Assembly: GCF_030411955.1 (NCBI RefSeq)
Contig: NZ_JASNRA010000009.1
Span: forward strand, 157,960 to 209,717
DNA from: Massilia sp. YIM B02443
Lineage (GTDB): Bacteria; Pseudomonadota; Gammaproteobacteria; Burkholderiales; Burkholderiaceae_D
Direction: 5' to 3'
Length of the DNA: 51,758 bases
Below, in pieces: positions 1 to 9,298 of this stretch. The first letter of the stretch is position 1, and the number at the start of each line of letters is the position of its first letter. The notes under the pieces were generated by a model. It was not told the DNA's origin, did no database searches, and was given only the letters and a program-made list of their open reading frames with translations. Position numbers and translations under genes: made by a program.

Positions 1-2
1 GC

Positions 3-551
3 GTCGTGGCGGCGCGCCGCCACGTTTCCCTGCGCCGGCTGGTCACGCCGGGACCGGACGCGGCGCAACTGCAGCGCATCGTCGGGATGGCGGCGCACGC
101 GCCCGACCATGGGCTGCTGCTGCCGTGGCGCTTCATCCTGATCCCGCAAGAGCGGCGCGACGCGCTGGGCGAGGTGTTCGCCGGGGCGCTGCTGCAGCGC
201 GACCCGGCGGCCGCCCCCGAGGCACTGGAGGCGGCGCGCGCCAAGGCCTTCCACGCGCCATGCCTGCTGGTGGCGCTGGCGCGCGACAACCCGGACGCCA
301 CCACCATTCCCAAGAACGAAAAGCTGGTCTCGCTCGGCTGCGCGATCCAGAACGTGCTGGTCGGCGCGCAGGCGCTCGGCTTTGCCAGCGGCCTGGCCAG
401 CGGCGCCGCCATGGACAGCGCCGGCATGCGGCGCCTGCTGCGGCTGGAAGCGCACGAGCAGGCGGTGTGCTTTATCGGCGTCGGCACCGCGGCCTCAAAC
501 AAGGCGCCGCGCGCGCGTCCGTCGGCGGCGCAGTACTTCTCCACTCTCTGA
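3..551 (+). CDS. Nitroreductase family protein, 5'-truncated by window edge
   Basis: FMN-dependent nitroreductase-fold oxidoreductase, which would use NAD(P)H to reduce nitro or quinone compounds in the cytoplasm. The visible protein opens with an ARRHVSLRRL segment, which in this family binds the FMN phosphate about 8-10 residues from the N-terminus. It continues with APDHGLLLPWRF, the usual 'APSH..PWRF' region, and a C-terminal GVGTAA segment. The frame is open to the window edge. A GTG at 6 could be read as a start, but the family pattern suggests a few residues are missing upstream. About 182 residues are seen, so the gene is nearly complete. The substrate cannot be told from sequence. 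The next gene is convergent, so no operon partner is visible. Confidence 0.8.
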   Translation, partial: VVAARRHVSLRRLVTPGPDAAQLQRIVGMAAHAPDHGLLLPWRFILIPQERRDALGEVFAGALLQRDPAAAPEALEAARAKAFHAPCLLVALARDNPDATTIPKNEKLVSLGCAIQNVLVGAQALGFASGLASGAAMDSAGMRRLLRLEAHEQAVCFIGVGTAASNKAPRARPSAAQYFSTL

Positions 552-694
552 CCAATCGGCGCGCGGTTTGGCACGCAGCGGCTTCGTCGCTGGAAGACGC
601 CAGGCGGCGCATCCCGGGCGATGTGCTTAGTTTGCGTAGGGAAGTTAAGGTGCGGGCCGGCGATAATGCCCGAGCAATATCCGCTGCCGTTTGG

Positions 695-1471
695 CTAGCG
701 GCCGGAAAGCACCTGGCCGAGCGACGCCGCAGCGGGCGCGTATTGCTGCATGCCCCAGCCTGCGCCGGCGGCCACCAGCGCCGTCAACAGGAACGGGATC
801 GCGGTATGGCGCAGCGCAGCCACCATCCAGTGGCGCTGGTCGAGCAAACGCAAACGCCGGTACAGGCCGGCGGCGAGCAGGGCGTCGACCAGGATCTCGG
901 CGAACAACACCGGGGCCGACCAGATCACGAACAGCGACGACAGCGCAATGCCGAGCACCAGCAGCAGCACGGCCAGCGGCAGTGCGGCTTCTTCAGCTTG
1001 CCCGATGGCTTCGAGCGGCTTCTCGGCGATGGCGCCGATGCCACTGTCGCTTGCACTGAAGTCGACGTTCGCACTGGCGCCGCCGCCATCGAAACTGCCG
1101 CCGCCGCCGCTGAATCCGGCCGGCCCGTGTGCTGTCCCGGTGTCCCCGCCAGTGCCGCCGGATGTGGCGACGTCGAGATAATCCGCCGCGCTGGTGTGAA
1201 GCCACAGCCACAGCAGCAGCAGGAACACGACATACGCCACCCCGACCGACAGCAGATAGCGCAGCGCCATCGTGTCCATGCCAGCGGCGAGCAACGCCAC
1301 CGATGCGCCGAAGCCGGCCAGTGCGGTCAGCGACACCAGGATGAACATCTGGATGCGCGGAAAACCTTCGCGCAGCAGGCGAGCACGCATATCGTGCACG
1401 GCCATGGCGCGGGTCAGCGCACGCGGCGCGGAACCAGACCCGGCCCGGGAACGGCTAAGCGGTTTGCGCAT
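695..1471 (-). CDS. Glycine-rich four-helix membrane protein of unknown function
   Basis: I do not recognise this 258-residue protein. It has a basic N-terminus, two hydrophobic helices at about residues 39-62 and 70-91, a glycine/serine-rich low-complexity loop at about 104-135 (SGGGGSFDGGGAS), and two further hydrophobic stretches at about 163-203 and 224-240. This predicts an inner-membrane protein with a flexible loop between two helical pairs. The start at 1471 is chosen because GGGAGG lies 7 nt upstream of ATG; a more upstream in-frame ATG at 1513 has no such site. It stands alone, convergent with the nitroreductase and divergent from the pseudogene remnant. Confidence 0.6.
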   Translation of the reverse strand: MRKPLSRSRAGSGSAPRALTRAMAVHDMRARLLREGFPRIQMFILVSLTALAGFGASVALLAAGMDTMALRYLLSVGVAYVVFLLLLWLWLHTSAADYLDVATSGGTGGDTGTAHGPAGFSGGGGSFDGGGASANVDFSASDSGIGAIAEKPLEAIGQAEEAALPLAVLLLVLGIALSSLFVIWSAPVLFAEILVDALLAAGLYRRLRLLDQRHWMVAALRHTAIPFLLTALVAAGAGWGMQQYAPAAASLGQVLSGR

Positions 1472-1636
1472 CGCGCATCCTCCCAGGAAGAAATGATTGA
1501 ACAATTCTCCCATGCAATGCGTTCAAAAAACCACCTGCAGCACGGTCCGAAGGAAAAAAACCGCGACGACGGCCGCCGCGCAATTCCGCTCCGTCGCACG
1601 GGGCTGCCGGTCTTTGCTCGCATACGCGCGTCCCGC

Positions 1637-2162
1637 TTGAATACCATCACCCATATCGCCGGCTGGCGCGAACGCATCTTCTCTTCGCTGCTGTCGGTGG
1701 TGCTGCTGGTTGGCGCGCTCTCGACGAACTGAGCGTGCCGGGGTGGGGCGACGCGCCGCTCAAGGCCTCGCCGGCGGCCGCGATCAACTACAGCACCGTG
1801 AGCGTGATCCTGGCGCTGACCTGCAGCACGCTGCTGCGGCCTGGCGCGTTCGCTGGGCGAACTCGAGCTGGCTTTGGCCGCGGTGGCGCGCCTGGCGCAG
1901 GCGATGGTGGGCGGCGCCTCGGCCAAGGCCGAGATGATGACGCGCACCCGGGCCGGCGAGGCGTTCTGGGTGGAGCTCGAAGTAATGCCCTTCATACGCA
2001 GCGGCGAAAGTGACAGCCACCGGGTGGTGGTCAGCCGCGACATCAGCGAAAGGCGCACGGCGCAGCAGTCGATTCACCGGCTGGCGTTCTAGGACGTGCT
2101 GACCGGGCTGCTCAACCGGCGCTTGCTGATGGAGCGCCTCGGCGCCGTCGCCGTTACCTGAG
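1637..2162 (+). pseudogene. Remnant of a membrane PAS-GGDEF (diguanylate cyclase-type) sensor
   Basis: Pieces of one signalling protein survive in order but in different frames. First is a hydrophobic start, WRERIFSSLLSVVLLVGA (about 1661-1714), like the first helix of multi-helix sensor domains. Next, after a stop and a frame change, comes INYSTVSVILALTCSTLL (about 1783-1836), like a last sensor helix. A one-base shift near 1841 leads into ELELALAAVARLAQ and a PAS C-terminal segment (FWVELEVMPF, VVVSRDISERR). Finally HRLAF is followed by a TAG at 2090-2092, where this family normally has Tyr, and then DVLTGLLNRRLLMERL, the entry of a GGDEF domain. The frame ends at a TGA overlapping the 3' end of the convergent ABC permease gene. 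The GGDEF catalytic core and the middle of the protein are missing, so no activity is expected. Frameshift, stop and deletions together make a real functional gene implausible. Confidence 0.75.
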
Positions 2163-4586
2163 TAGCCGCCCCGGACGCATGGTCAGCGCCTGCCAGGCGT
2201 GGCGCAGCGTCGCCAGCAGCGTCACCAGCGCCACCCCGCACAGCGCCAGCCACGGCATCGCCTGCACCAGCGGCGCATGCTCGACGAAGCCGGCCTGGTA
2301 GCGGGCGATGGCGATGAAGGCCAGCGGCAGGCCGAGCACGGCGGCCACGGCTATCAGCATGCCCAGTTCGCGTCCCAGCAGCGCGGCGATGCGGGCGCGC
2401 CCGGCGCCATACAGTTTGCGCAGCACGATCTCGCGCGCGCGCCGCTGCACGATCGAGCCCGACAGCGCATACATGCCGAAGGCGGTGATCGCCAGCGCAA
2501 TCAGGGTTGCGAGCAGTAGCAGCCGCGCCAGGCGGGTGTCGTCGGCATAGTTCGCGCCCAAGACCTCGCCGGCGCGCTCGGTGTGCATGATCGCGTCCGG
2601 GAAATAGCGGTTCCACAGCGCCGCCACGGCGCGTTCGGCGTCGCGCACCGCGGTCGTGCTGCGCACGCTCAGCACGCTGGCCCAGTCGGTATTGAGCACG
2701 TACAGCGTGGCGCGCGGTTCGTCGCGCAGCGAACGGAAGCGCAGTTCCGGCGCGATGCCGAGCACCCGGTACGGCACCAGCTTGCCGTCCTCGCCCGGAT
2801 GCAGCAGTGTCTGTCCGACCGCGGCCGAGGGCGTGGCGAAACCGAGCTGGCGCGCGGCGATGGCGTTGATCACGACCGGTCCAATGGCATTTTCCCCGTC
2901 CAGGCGCGGATCGAACAGGCGTCCCGCCACCGGCTTCAGCTTGTACACCTCGAAGAAATTGGTGTCGATCATCTTGGTTTCGGCCGAGACGCTGGCGCCG
3001 CCGTCGCGCTTGATGTCCTGGATCAGGCCATTGCCGGTGCGCCCGACCACGTGCTCGGACAGCACTAGGCTGTGCACGCCCGGCTGCTGGCCGAGTTCCG
3101 CCATGAAGCCGCGCACCGCCTCGTTCTTCTTGCCGCGTTGCGGCAGGTCGACGATCAGGAGCGGCGCGGCGTCGAAGCCGGGCGAGGCGTTGACCGCGAA
3201 GCGGGTCTGCAGCGCGATGGCCATGGCCAGGCTGGCCAGGCCGACCGCCGTCGCGATCTGCAGCACGGTGAGCGCCTTGCGCAACCGGGCGCCGGCGCGC
3301 GATTCGGTGTTGGCGCGCCCGGCCAGGGCCTGGGCCGGACGCACCCGCAGCGCGGTCCAGGCCGGCTGCAGGCCGGCCACCAGGCCCAGCACGACGCCGA
3401 TGAGCAGCGCCGCGGCCACGTTGGCCGGCGCGAACAGGTGCTCCAGCTTGCGGTTGACCAGCTCGGCGAACAGCGGCAGCGCCAGCCAGGCCAGCAGCAG
3501 GCCCAGCACCGTGGCCAGCAGCGCCACCAGCAGCGACTCGGCCAAAAACTGCAGCACGATCTGGCGCGCGCTCGCGCCCAGCACTTTGCGCATGCCGATT
3601 TCTCGCTGGCGCCGCAGCACCCGCACGGTGGCCAGGTTGACGTAGTTGATGGCGCCGATGGCCAGGATCAGCAGCGCTACCAGCGCCAGTCCGGTGACGG
3701 TGGCGCGGTCGCCCCGGTCGCCTGGCGGCGAGACCGGGTTGCGCGCCACGTCGCGGTCGAAATACGCTTCGCGCAGCGGCGACAGCGCCAGGTCCATCAC
3801 CCGGCGCCCGCCCAGGCGCGCGCGCACGTCGGGCGGCACGCCCTGGACCGCAGGGGCGGTATCGAGGGTGCGCTGCAGCGCCGCCGCCACCTGCGGCACG
3901 GCGTCCGGGTTGTCGATGCGCAGCAGCAGGCGGCCCCAGGCGCCGCGTTCGCCGGTCTGCAGCTCGCTGCGCATCACGGGATCGTTCAGCACCGAGTTCA
4001 CGCCATACAGGGCCTCGAACGGAATCGTGGTGTTGGCCGGGGTGTCCGGCACGATGGCCGCCACGCGCAGCGCCTTGTCGCCGATCTGCACCGTGCGGCC
4101 GAGTGCGCGCGGCGTGCCGAACAGGCGCTGCGCGGTCGTCAGGGTCAGCACCAGGCCCTCGGGCCGGTTCAATGCCGCGTCGAGGTCGCCCTCGAGCGCG
4201 CGCAATCCGAGCACCTCGGCGAAGCGCGGCAGCACCAGCAGGCTCGGCATCTTGTGCAGGGTGCTGCCGACTTTCACGGTAGGGACGTCGGCGCGGAAGA
4301 AGGCGGTGGCGTCGACCACGCCCGGGGTCTTCAAGGCGGTCGCGCGCAGCAGCAGCGGGGCCTGGTCGAACCAGGGCGCCACCGGGTCGACGTTGAAGCG
4401 CTGCTTGACCACGTAGATCTGCTCTACCCGCGGCACGTGGGCATCGTAGCGCCACGAATACTGCACGTAGCCGAGCAGCAGCAGGCAGGCGGCGAAGGCG
4501 ACCGACAGGCCGAGGATGGCGATGGCGCTGTAGCCGGGCTGGCGCACCAGGTGGCGCAGGCCGATGCGGAAGTCGTCGGGTCTCAT
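2154..4586 (-). CDS. ABC transporter permease, duplicated MacB/FtsX-type
   Basis: An 810-residue inner-membrane permease with two MacB-PCD/FtsX units. The N-terminal helix (about residues 19-44) precedes a periplasmic domain. A three-helix FtsX block follows, beginning at TGLALVALLILAIGAINYVN and including the REIGMRKVLGA coupling motif. A second N-terminal helix and periplasmic domain come next, then a final FtsX block with REIVLRKLYGA. This layout is typical of YknZ/MacB-like mechanotransmission transporters, which expel peptides or lipids or modulate envelope complexes rather than forming a conventional channel. The ATG at 4586 overlaps the stop of the upstream ATPase by four bases (ATGA), so the two are translationally coupled. 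No membrane-fusion partner is adjacent. The substrate is unknown. Confidence 0.85.
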   Translation of the reverse strand: MRPDDFRIGLRHLVRQPGYSAIAILGLSVAFAACLLLLGYVQYSWRYDAHVPRVEQIYVVKQRFNVDPVAPWFDQAPLLLRATALKTPGVVDATAFFRADVPTVKVGSTLHKMPSLLVLPRFAEVLGLRALEGDLDAALNRPEGLVLTLTTAQRLFGTPRALGRTVQIGDKALRVAAIVPDTPANTTIPFEALYGVNSVLNDPVMRSELQTGERGAWGRLLLRIDNPDAVPQVAAALQRTLDTAPAVQGVPPDVRARLGGRRVMDLALSPLREAYFDRDVARNPVSPPGDRGDRATVTGLALVALLILAIGAINYVNLATVRVLRRQREIGMRKVLGASARQIVLQFLAESLLVALLATVLGLLLAWLALPLFAELVNRKLEHLFAPANVAAALLIGVVLGLVAGLQPAWTALRVRPAQALAGRANTESRAGARLRKALTVLQIATAVGLASLAMAIALQTRFAVNASPGFDAAPLLIVDLPQRGKKNEAVRGFMAELGQQPGVHSLVLSEHVVGRTGNGLIQDIKRDGGASVSAETKMIDTNFFEVYKLKPVAGRLFDPRLDGENAIGPVVINAIAARQLGFATPSAAVGQTLLHPGEDGKLVPYRVLGIAPELRFRSLRDEPRATLYVLNTDWASVLSVRSTTAVRDAERAVAALWNRYFPDAIMHTERAGEVLGANYADDTRLARLLLLATLIALAITAFGMYALSGSIVQRRAREIVLRKLYGAGRARIAALLGRELGMLIAVAAVLGLPLAFIAIARYQAGFVEHAPLVQAMPWLALCGVALVTLLATLRHAWQALTMRPGRLLR

Positions 4587-5410
4587 GGCGCCACCTGCGC
4601 CAGGGCCGCGGTGGCGCTCGGGGCCGCGCTCGGGGCCACGGCGTCGGCGACGATGCGGCCGTCGAGCAGGCGCACCGTGCGTCCGGCCTGGGCGGCGTGC
4701 CCGGGTGAGTGGGTGACCATCACCACGGTGGTGCCTTCGTCGTTGATCTGGCGCAGCAGGCGCATTACCTCGTTGCCGTGCGCGGTGTCGAGGTTGCCGG
4801 TCGGTTCGTCGGCCAGCAGCAGGGCGGGGCGCGCCACCAGCGCGCGCGCGATCGCCACCCGCTGCTGCTGGCCGCCCGACAGCTGTGATGGGCGGTGCCC
4901 GGCGCGGTGGCCGACGCCGAGCTTGTCGAGCATCGCCGCCACCCGCGCGCGCGCGATCGCCACCCGCTGCTGCTGGCCGCCCGACAGCTGTGATGGGCGG
5001 TGCCCGGCGCGGTGGCCGACGCCGAGCTTGTCGAGCATCGCCGCCACCCGCGCGCGCCGCTGCTGGCGCGGCACGTTGGCATGGCTCAGCGCCAGTTCGA
5101 CGTTCTCGGCCACGCTCAGCTCTTCCAGCAGGTTGAAGTCCTGGAAGATGAAACCGATGCGCCCGCGCCGCAGCTCGTTGAGCTTCATCTCGCTCCAGCC
5201 GGCGATGTCCTGGCCGTCGAACCAGTACTGGCCGCTGTCGCCGGTCTCGAACATGCCCAGCACCGACAGCAGGGTCGACTTGCCGCACCCGGAAGGGCCG
5301 GTGACGGCAACGTATTCGCCGGCCGCGATCTCCAGCGAAACGCGGTCGAGGGCGGTCGTCCTGACCTCGCCCGCAGTGAATGACTTGTTGAGGCTGACAA
5401 GCTTGAGCAT
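4583..5410 (-). CDS. ABC transporter ATP-binding protein (MacB/LolD-like) with duplicated signature segment
   Basis: A 275-residue cytoplasmic ATPase that powers the overlapping permease. Walker A GPSGCGKST is at residues 38-46, the Q-loop FQDFNLL near 89-95, Walker B ALLLADEP at 196-203, the D-loop GNLD follows, and the H-loop VTHS is near 232-235. Residues 120-154 are repeated exactly as 155-189, so there are two LSGGQ signatures (142-146 and 177-181). Family members are normally about 230-245 residues with one signature, so the copy is extra. The start at 5410 has AGGAGATAGC directly before ATG. Catalytic residues are otherwise intact. Whether the inserted 35 residues are tolerated in the helical subdomain is unknown, and loss of function is possible. 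Identity as an ABC ATPase is certain; activity is not. Confidence 0.9.
   Translation of the reverse strand: MLKLVSLNKSFTAGEVRTTALDRVSLEIAAGEYVAVTGPSGCGKSTLLSVLGMFETGDSGQYWFDGQDIAGWSEMKLNELRRGRIGFIFQDFNLLEELSVAENVELALSHANVPRQQRRARVAAMLDKLGVGHRAGHRPSQLSGGQQQRVAIARARVAAMLDKLGVGHRAGHRPSQLSGGQQQRVAIARALVARPALLLADEPTGNLDTAHGNEVMRLLRQINDEGTTVVMVTHSPGHAAQAGRTVRLLDGRIVADAVAPSAAPSATAALAQVAP
4840..5057. repeat. 105-bp perfect in-frame tandem duplication inside the ABC ATPase gene
   Basis: Bases 4840-4952 are identical to 4945-5057. The period is 105 bp (35 codons), with an 8-bp GC-alternating microhomology at the junction. Perfect identity implies a recent slippage or unequal-exchange event, or an assembly artefact. 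Confidence 0.95.
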
Positions 5411-5617
5411 GCTATCTCCTTTGTTATTGGAATACGAAGCGGACGGGCTGCTGGGCTGAAAGCTGAATCGACGCATCTTTCAAATGTGTCTAGCTAGATT
5501 AGCATGTTCCTTCTTCGTGATAGCAAGTCAAATTACCTGTCTATAGAAATGAATATGCCTTTTTGAAGTAATAATGCATTCCACATAAATTCCGCGATTC
5601 CGCCAGCTAGTTGTTGC

Positions 5618-6100
5618 TCAGCGCGCGTTGTACTGCTCGTCGCTGACCTTTTCCAGCCATTCGACGCCCTTGCCGTCGGCCATGCCGGTCACGGCCAGGT
5701 GGGTCATGCGCGTGCCCGGCGCGGCGCCGTGCCAGTGCTTGATGCCGGGCGGGCACCAGACCGTGTCGCCGGCGTGGATCTCTTGTACCGGCTTGCCCCA
5801 TTCCTGCACCAGCCCGGTGCCGGCAGTTACCAGCAGGCGCTGGCCCGACGGATGGGTATGCCAGGCCGACCGCGCGCCCGGCTCGAAGCTGACGTAGGCG
5901 CCGGAGGCCTGGCTGCGCTCATTGCTCGGCCACAGCATCTCGACTTTTACCCGGCCGGTAAAGTTGGCCTCCGGCCCGGCGCTGGACGCCTGGCTGCCGG
6001 CGCGCACCACCTGCTGCGCCTCCTTGCGTTCGGCGGCATCGGCGCCGCCGGCGGCCAGCAGGGTGGCCGCGGCCAGGGCCTGGGTGAGAGGAGTTTTCAT
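5618..6100 (-). CDS. Secreted cupin, manganese hydroxynitrile-lyase-like
   Basis: A 160-residue single-domain cupin with a Sec signal peptide (hydrophobic stretch about residues 7-22, ending ADAAE). The metal ligands are His81, His83, Gln87 and His122. Their spacing equals that of the bacterial cupin hydroxynitrile lyase from Granulicella tundricola (His53, His55, Gln59, His94, from memory), and the flanking text also matches (SFEPGARSAWHTHP, KHWHGAAP, DEQY near the C-terminus). Such enzymes cleave or form cyanohydrins in vitro, but the physiological substrate of the wider family is unclear. The export signal is an addition relative to the cytoplasmic reference. The ATG at 6100 is preceded by AAGGAAACCC; an earlier ATG would place extra residues before the signal. 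It is divergent from a LysR regulator with an operator between them, so it is the probable regulated target. Confidence 0.85.
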   Translation of the reverse strand: MKTPLTQALAAATLLAAGGADAAERKEAQQVVRAGSQASSAGPEANFTGRVKVEMLWPSNERSQASGAYVSFEPGARSAWHTHPSGQRLLVTAGTGLVQEWGKPVQEIHAGDTVWCPPGIKHWHGAAPGTRMTHLAVTGMADGKGVEWLEKVSDEQYNAR

Positions 6101-6155
6101 GGGTTTCCTTTCATGGATCGTTGGTGACGGGACCATTCTAGGCGCGCACGATTAC

Positions 6156-6178
6156 CCCGATAAGCTGCTAAGATCGGG
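6156..6178. promoter_or_regulatory. LysR-type operator, CCCGAT-N11-ATCGGG
   Basis: A perfect 6-bp inverted repeat with the canonical T-N11-A geometry of LysR-type regulators lies between the divergent cupin and LysR genes, 25 bp before the LysR start. It probably serves both autoregulation and cupin control. Confidence 0.75.
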
Positions 6179-6203
6179 ATGTTCCTATGATCCGGATTCA
6201 TGA

Positions 6204-7127
<924 letters not shown>

Positions 7128-7195
7128 CGCTGGTCAGCGGCGCGTCGCCAGCCGGCACAGGATCGGGCTGGCGCACACCAGCGCCGCCGACAGTA

Positions 7196-8614
7196 TCACG
7201 TCGTGCTTAGCCTGAGCGACGCGCGCAGGCCCGGATAGTTGTCTTCCAACACCAGCGCGCCGCCGTGCAGGCGCGCCACCGCCGACACCACGCTCAGGCC
7301 CAGGCCCACGCCCGGCGTGCCGCGGCTGGCGTCCATGCGGTAGAAGCGCTCGATCACGCGCGTGCGTTCGTGTTCGGGGATGCCGGGGCCGTTGTCGGTC
7401 ACCACGATCTCGACGGTCTGGGCATTGACCCGGCGCGCCCGGATCGCGATCGCGCCGCGCACCGGCGCATACTTCAGCGCGTTGTCCACCATATTGCCCA
7501 GCGCCTGGGCCAGCAGCACCGGGTCGCCCACGGTCGGCAGGCTGGCCGGGCCGTCGAAGCCGAGCGTGATGTCCTTCAGCTCGGCCACCGGCGCGTAGAA
7601 CTCGGTGACTTCGGCGGCCAGCGCCGCCAGGTCGACCGCCACGAAACCGCCGCGCCGGCTGCCGCTGTCGATCTCGCTGAGCCGCAGCAGGGCGTTGAAG
7701 ATGCCCATCACGCGGTCGACGTCGTCGATGGCGGCGTCGATCTCGGCGAAGGTTTCCTCGCTCGGGGGCCGCGCCACCGACAGTTCTTCCAGCCGCGCGC
7801 GCAGTTCGGACAGGGGCGTCCTCAGGTCGTGCGCGATCGCGTTCGAGACGTCCTGCACCCCGGTCACCAGGTGCTCGATCTGGTCCAGCATGCGGTTCAC
7901 GGTGCGCGTCAGCTGCTGCAGTTCGTCGCCGTCGTGCGGCTCGGCCAGGCGGTGCGAGAGTTTGCCCTCGATGATCGAGGCGCTGGTCTGGCTGATCGAT
8001 TGCACCCGCGCCAGCAGCGCACGCCGGATCAGCACTCCGCCCAGCGCCGCGCTCAGCAGCACCGCCAGTCCGCAGCCCAGCAGGCCGTAGGCGAACAGGC
8101 GCTCGAGTTTCTGGAAGCGGTCCAGGTTGCTGGCCACCAGCAGCAGGTAGCCGTCTTCCAGCGTGGTGCGCACCAGCTCGACGTTGCGCTCGACGCCGTC
8201 GACCCGGATCGTCACCTGGCACAGGCCGTCACGGTTGGGCACGCCCTCGGGCCACTCCGGCAGGTTGCCGGCCAGGCGGGTGCCGTCGGGCGCCATGAAC
8301 AGCATGATTTTGCGCACGCCGTCGTTGACGCCGTGCACCTGGCTGTCGATGGCCGCCGCCAGCGCCGGCGGGCCCTGGCGTTCGAACAGGTTCGACAGGT
8401 GGTGGGCATCGGCGCGGATCAGCTCGGTACGTACCTGCTGGATATTCGTGTGCCACACGTACCACAGGGGCGCGGCGAACATGCCCAGCACCAAGAGGGT
8501 GACGATGGCGTAGCCGATGGCGATGGTGCGCGCCGAAAAGCCGGGCAGACGCAACAGTCGCAACAAAAATGGACGGCGCACCGGCGCCGCCTTGGCATCC
8601 AGAACGGCGCTCAT
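7196..8614 (-). CDS. Membrane sensor histidine kinase of the efflux operon
   Basis: A 472-residue two-component sensor. Transmembrane helices at about residues 30-52 and 174-197 flank a periplasmic sensing domain of about 120 residues. A HAMP linker (about 198-250), a HisKA domain with His262 in AIAHDLRTPLSE, and a HATPase with NMVDNALKY, TDNGPGIP and GVGLGLSVV motifs follow. All catalytic motifs are intact. It overlaps the response regulator gene by four bases and is the last gene of the operon headed by the RND adaptor, so it probably senses a pump substrate or envelope state and phosphorylates that regulator. The signal is unknown. Confidence 0.9.
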   Translation of the reverse strand: MSAVLDAKAAPVRRPFLLRLLRLPGFSARTIAIGYAIVTLLVLGMFAAPLWYVWHTNIQQVRTELIRADAHHLSNLFERQGPPALAAAIDSQVHGVNDGVRKIMLFMAPDGTRLAGNLPEWPEGVPNRDGLCQVTIRVDGVERNVELVRTTLEDGYLLLVASNLDRFQKLERLFAYGLLGCGLAVLLSAALGGVLIRRALLARVQSISQTSASIIEGKLSHRLAEPHDGDELQQLTRTVNRMLDQIEHLVTGVQDVSNAIAHDLRTPLSELRARLEELSVARPPSEETFAEIDAAIDDVDRVMGIFNALLRLSEIDSGSRRGGFVAVDLAALAAEVTEFYAPVAELKDITLGFDGPASLPTVGDPVLLAQALGNMVDNALKYAPVRGAIAIRARRVNAQTVEIVVTDNGPGIPEHERTRVIERFYRMDASRGTPGVGLGLSVVSAVARLHGGALVLEDNYPGLRASLRLSTT

Positions 8615-9291
8615 GGCTGGTCGGTCAGCATGTAGCCGGCATTGCGCACGGTGCGCAGCAGCGGCATGGCGAAGCCGGCGTCGATCTTCTGGCGCAGCTT
8701 GCTGATGTGGACGTCGATGACGTTGGTTTGCGGGTCGAAGTGATAGTCCCAGACGTTTTCCAGCAGCATGGTGCGCGTCACCACCTGGTTGGCGTGACGC
8801 AGCAGGTACACCAGCAGCTTGAATTCGCGCGGCTGCAGCGCCACCGGTTTTCCGGCGCGGGTGACGCGGTGCGCCAGCATGTCCACGGTCAGGTCGCCCA
8901 GCGTCATCACCGTGTCCACGCTCTGCACCTGCGAGCGGCGCAGCAGCGCGTCCAGGCGCGCCAGCAGTTCGCCGAAGGCGAACGGCTTGGTCAGGTAATC
9001 GTCGCCGCCGGCGCGCAGTCCGCGGATGCGGTCGTCGACGCCGTCCAGCGCCGACAGGATCAGGATCGGGATCCGGTTGCCCTGCTGGCGCAGGGCTTCG
9101 ATGATCGACAGGCCGTCGATGCCGCCCGGCAGCATGCGGTCCATCACGATCGCGTCGTACGGCTCGCTGACCGCGTGGACCATGCCGTCGCGGCCGTTGT
9201 CGGCATGGCGCACCGTGTGGCCGGCTTCGCTCAAGCCCTTGGTGACGAAGCGCGCCACACGCTCATTGTCTTCGACGAGTAACAGTTTCAA
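8611..9291 (-). CDS. OmpR/PhoB-family response regulator of the efflux operon
   Basis: A 226-residue regulator. The receiver domain (about 1-115) has the acidic pair in LLLVEDNE, phospho-acceptor Asp51 in IVMDRMLPGG and Lys near 103 in YLTKPFAF. The C-terminal winged helix (about 130-222) has LQPREFKLLVYLLRHANQVV and DVHISKLRQKID, typical of OmpR/PhoB output domains. It lies 7 bp after the RND pump gene and overlaps the kinase gene. It probably controls the efflux operon from the region upstream of the adaptor gene. Confidence 0.93.
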   Translation of the reverse strand: MKLLLVEDNERVARFVTKGLSEAGHTVRHADNGRDGMVHAVSEPYDAIVMDRMLPGGIDGLSIIEALRQQGNRIPILILSALDGVDDRIRGLRAGGDDYLTKPFAFGELLARLDALLRRSQVQSVDTVMTLGDLTVDMLAHRVTRAGKPVALQPREFKLLVYLLRHANQVVTRTMLLENVWDYHFDPQTNVIDVHISKLRQKIDAGFAMPLLRTVRNAGYMLTDQP

Positions 9292-9298
9292 GGCATCC

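Noticed and set aside
125..1732. 535-codon plus-strand frame at the window start
   Set aside because: It runs through the nitroreductase in the wrong frame and antisense to the membrane protein. Only its last 32 codons resemble a real protein, and these are included in the pseudogene remnant.
2154..5288. Fusion of the ABC ATPase shadow frame with the permease as one 1044-residue protein
   Set aside because: The N-terminal part is an off-frame reading of the ATPase. The permease starts at the ATGA overlap (4586) and the true ATPase frame carries all Walker motifs.
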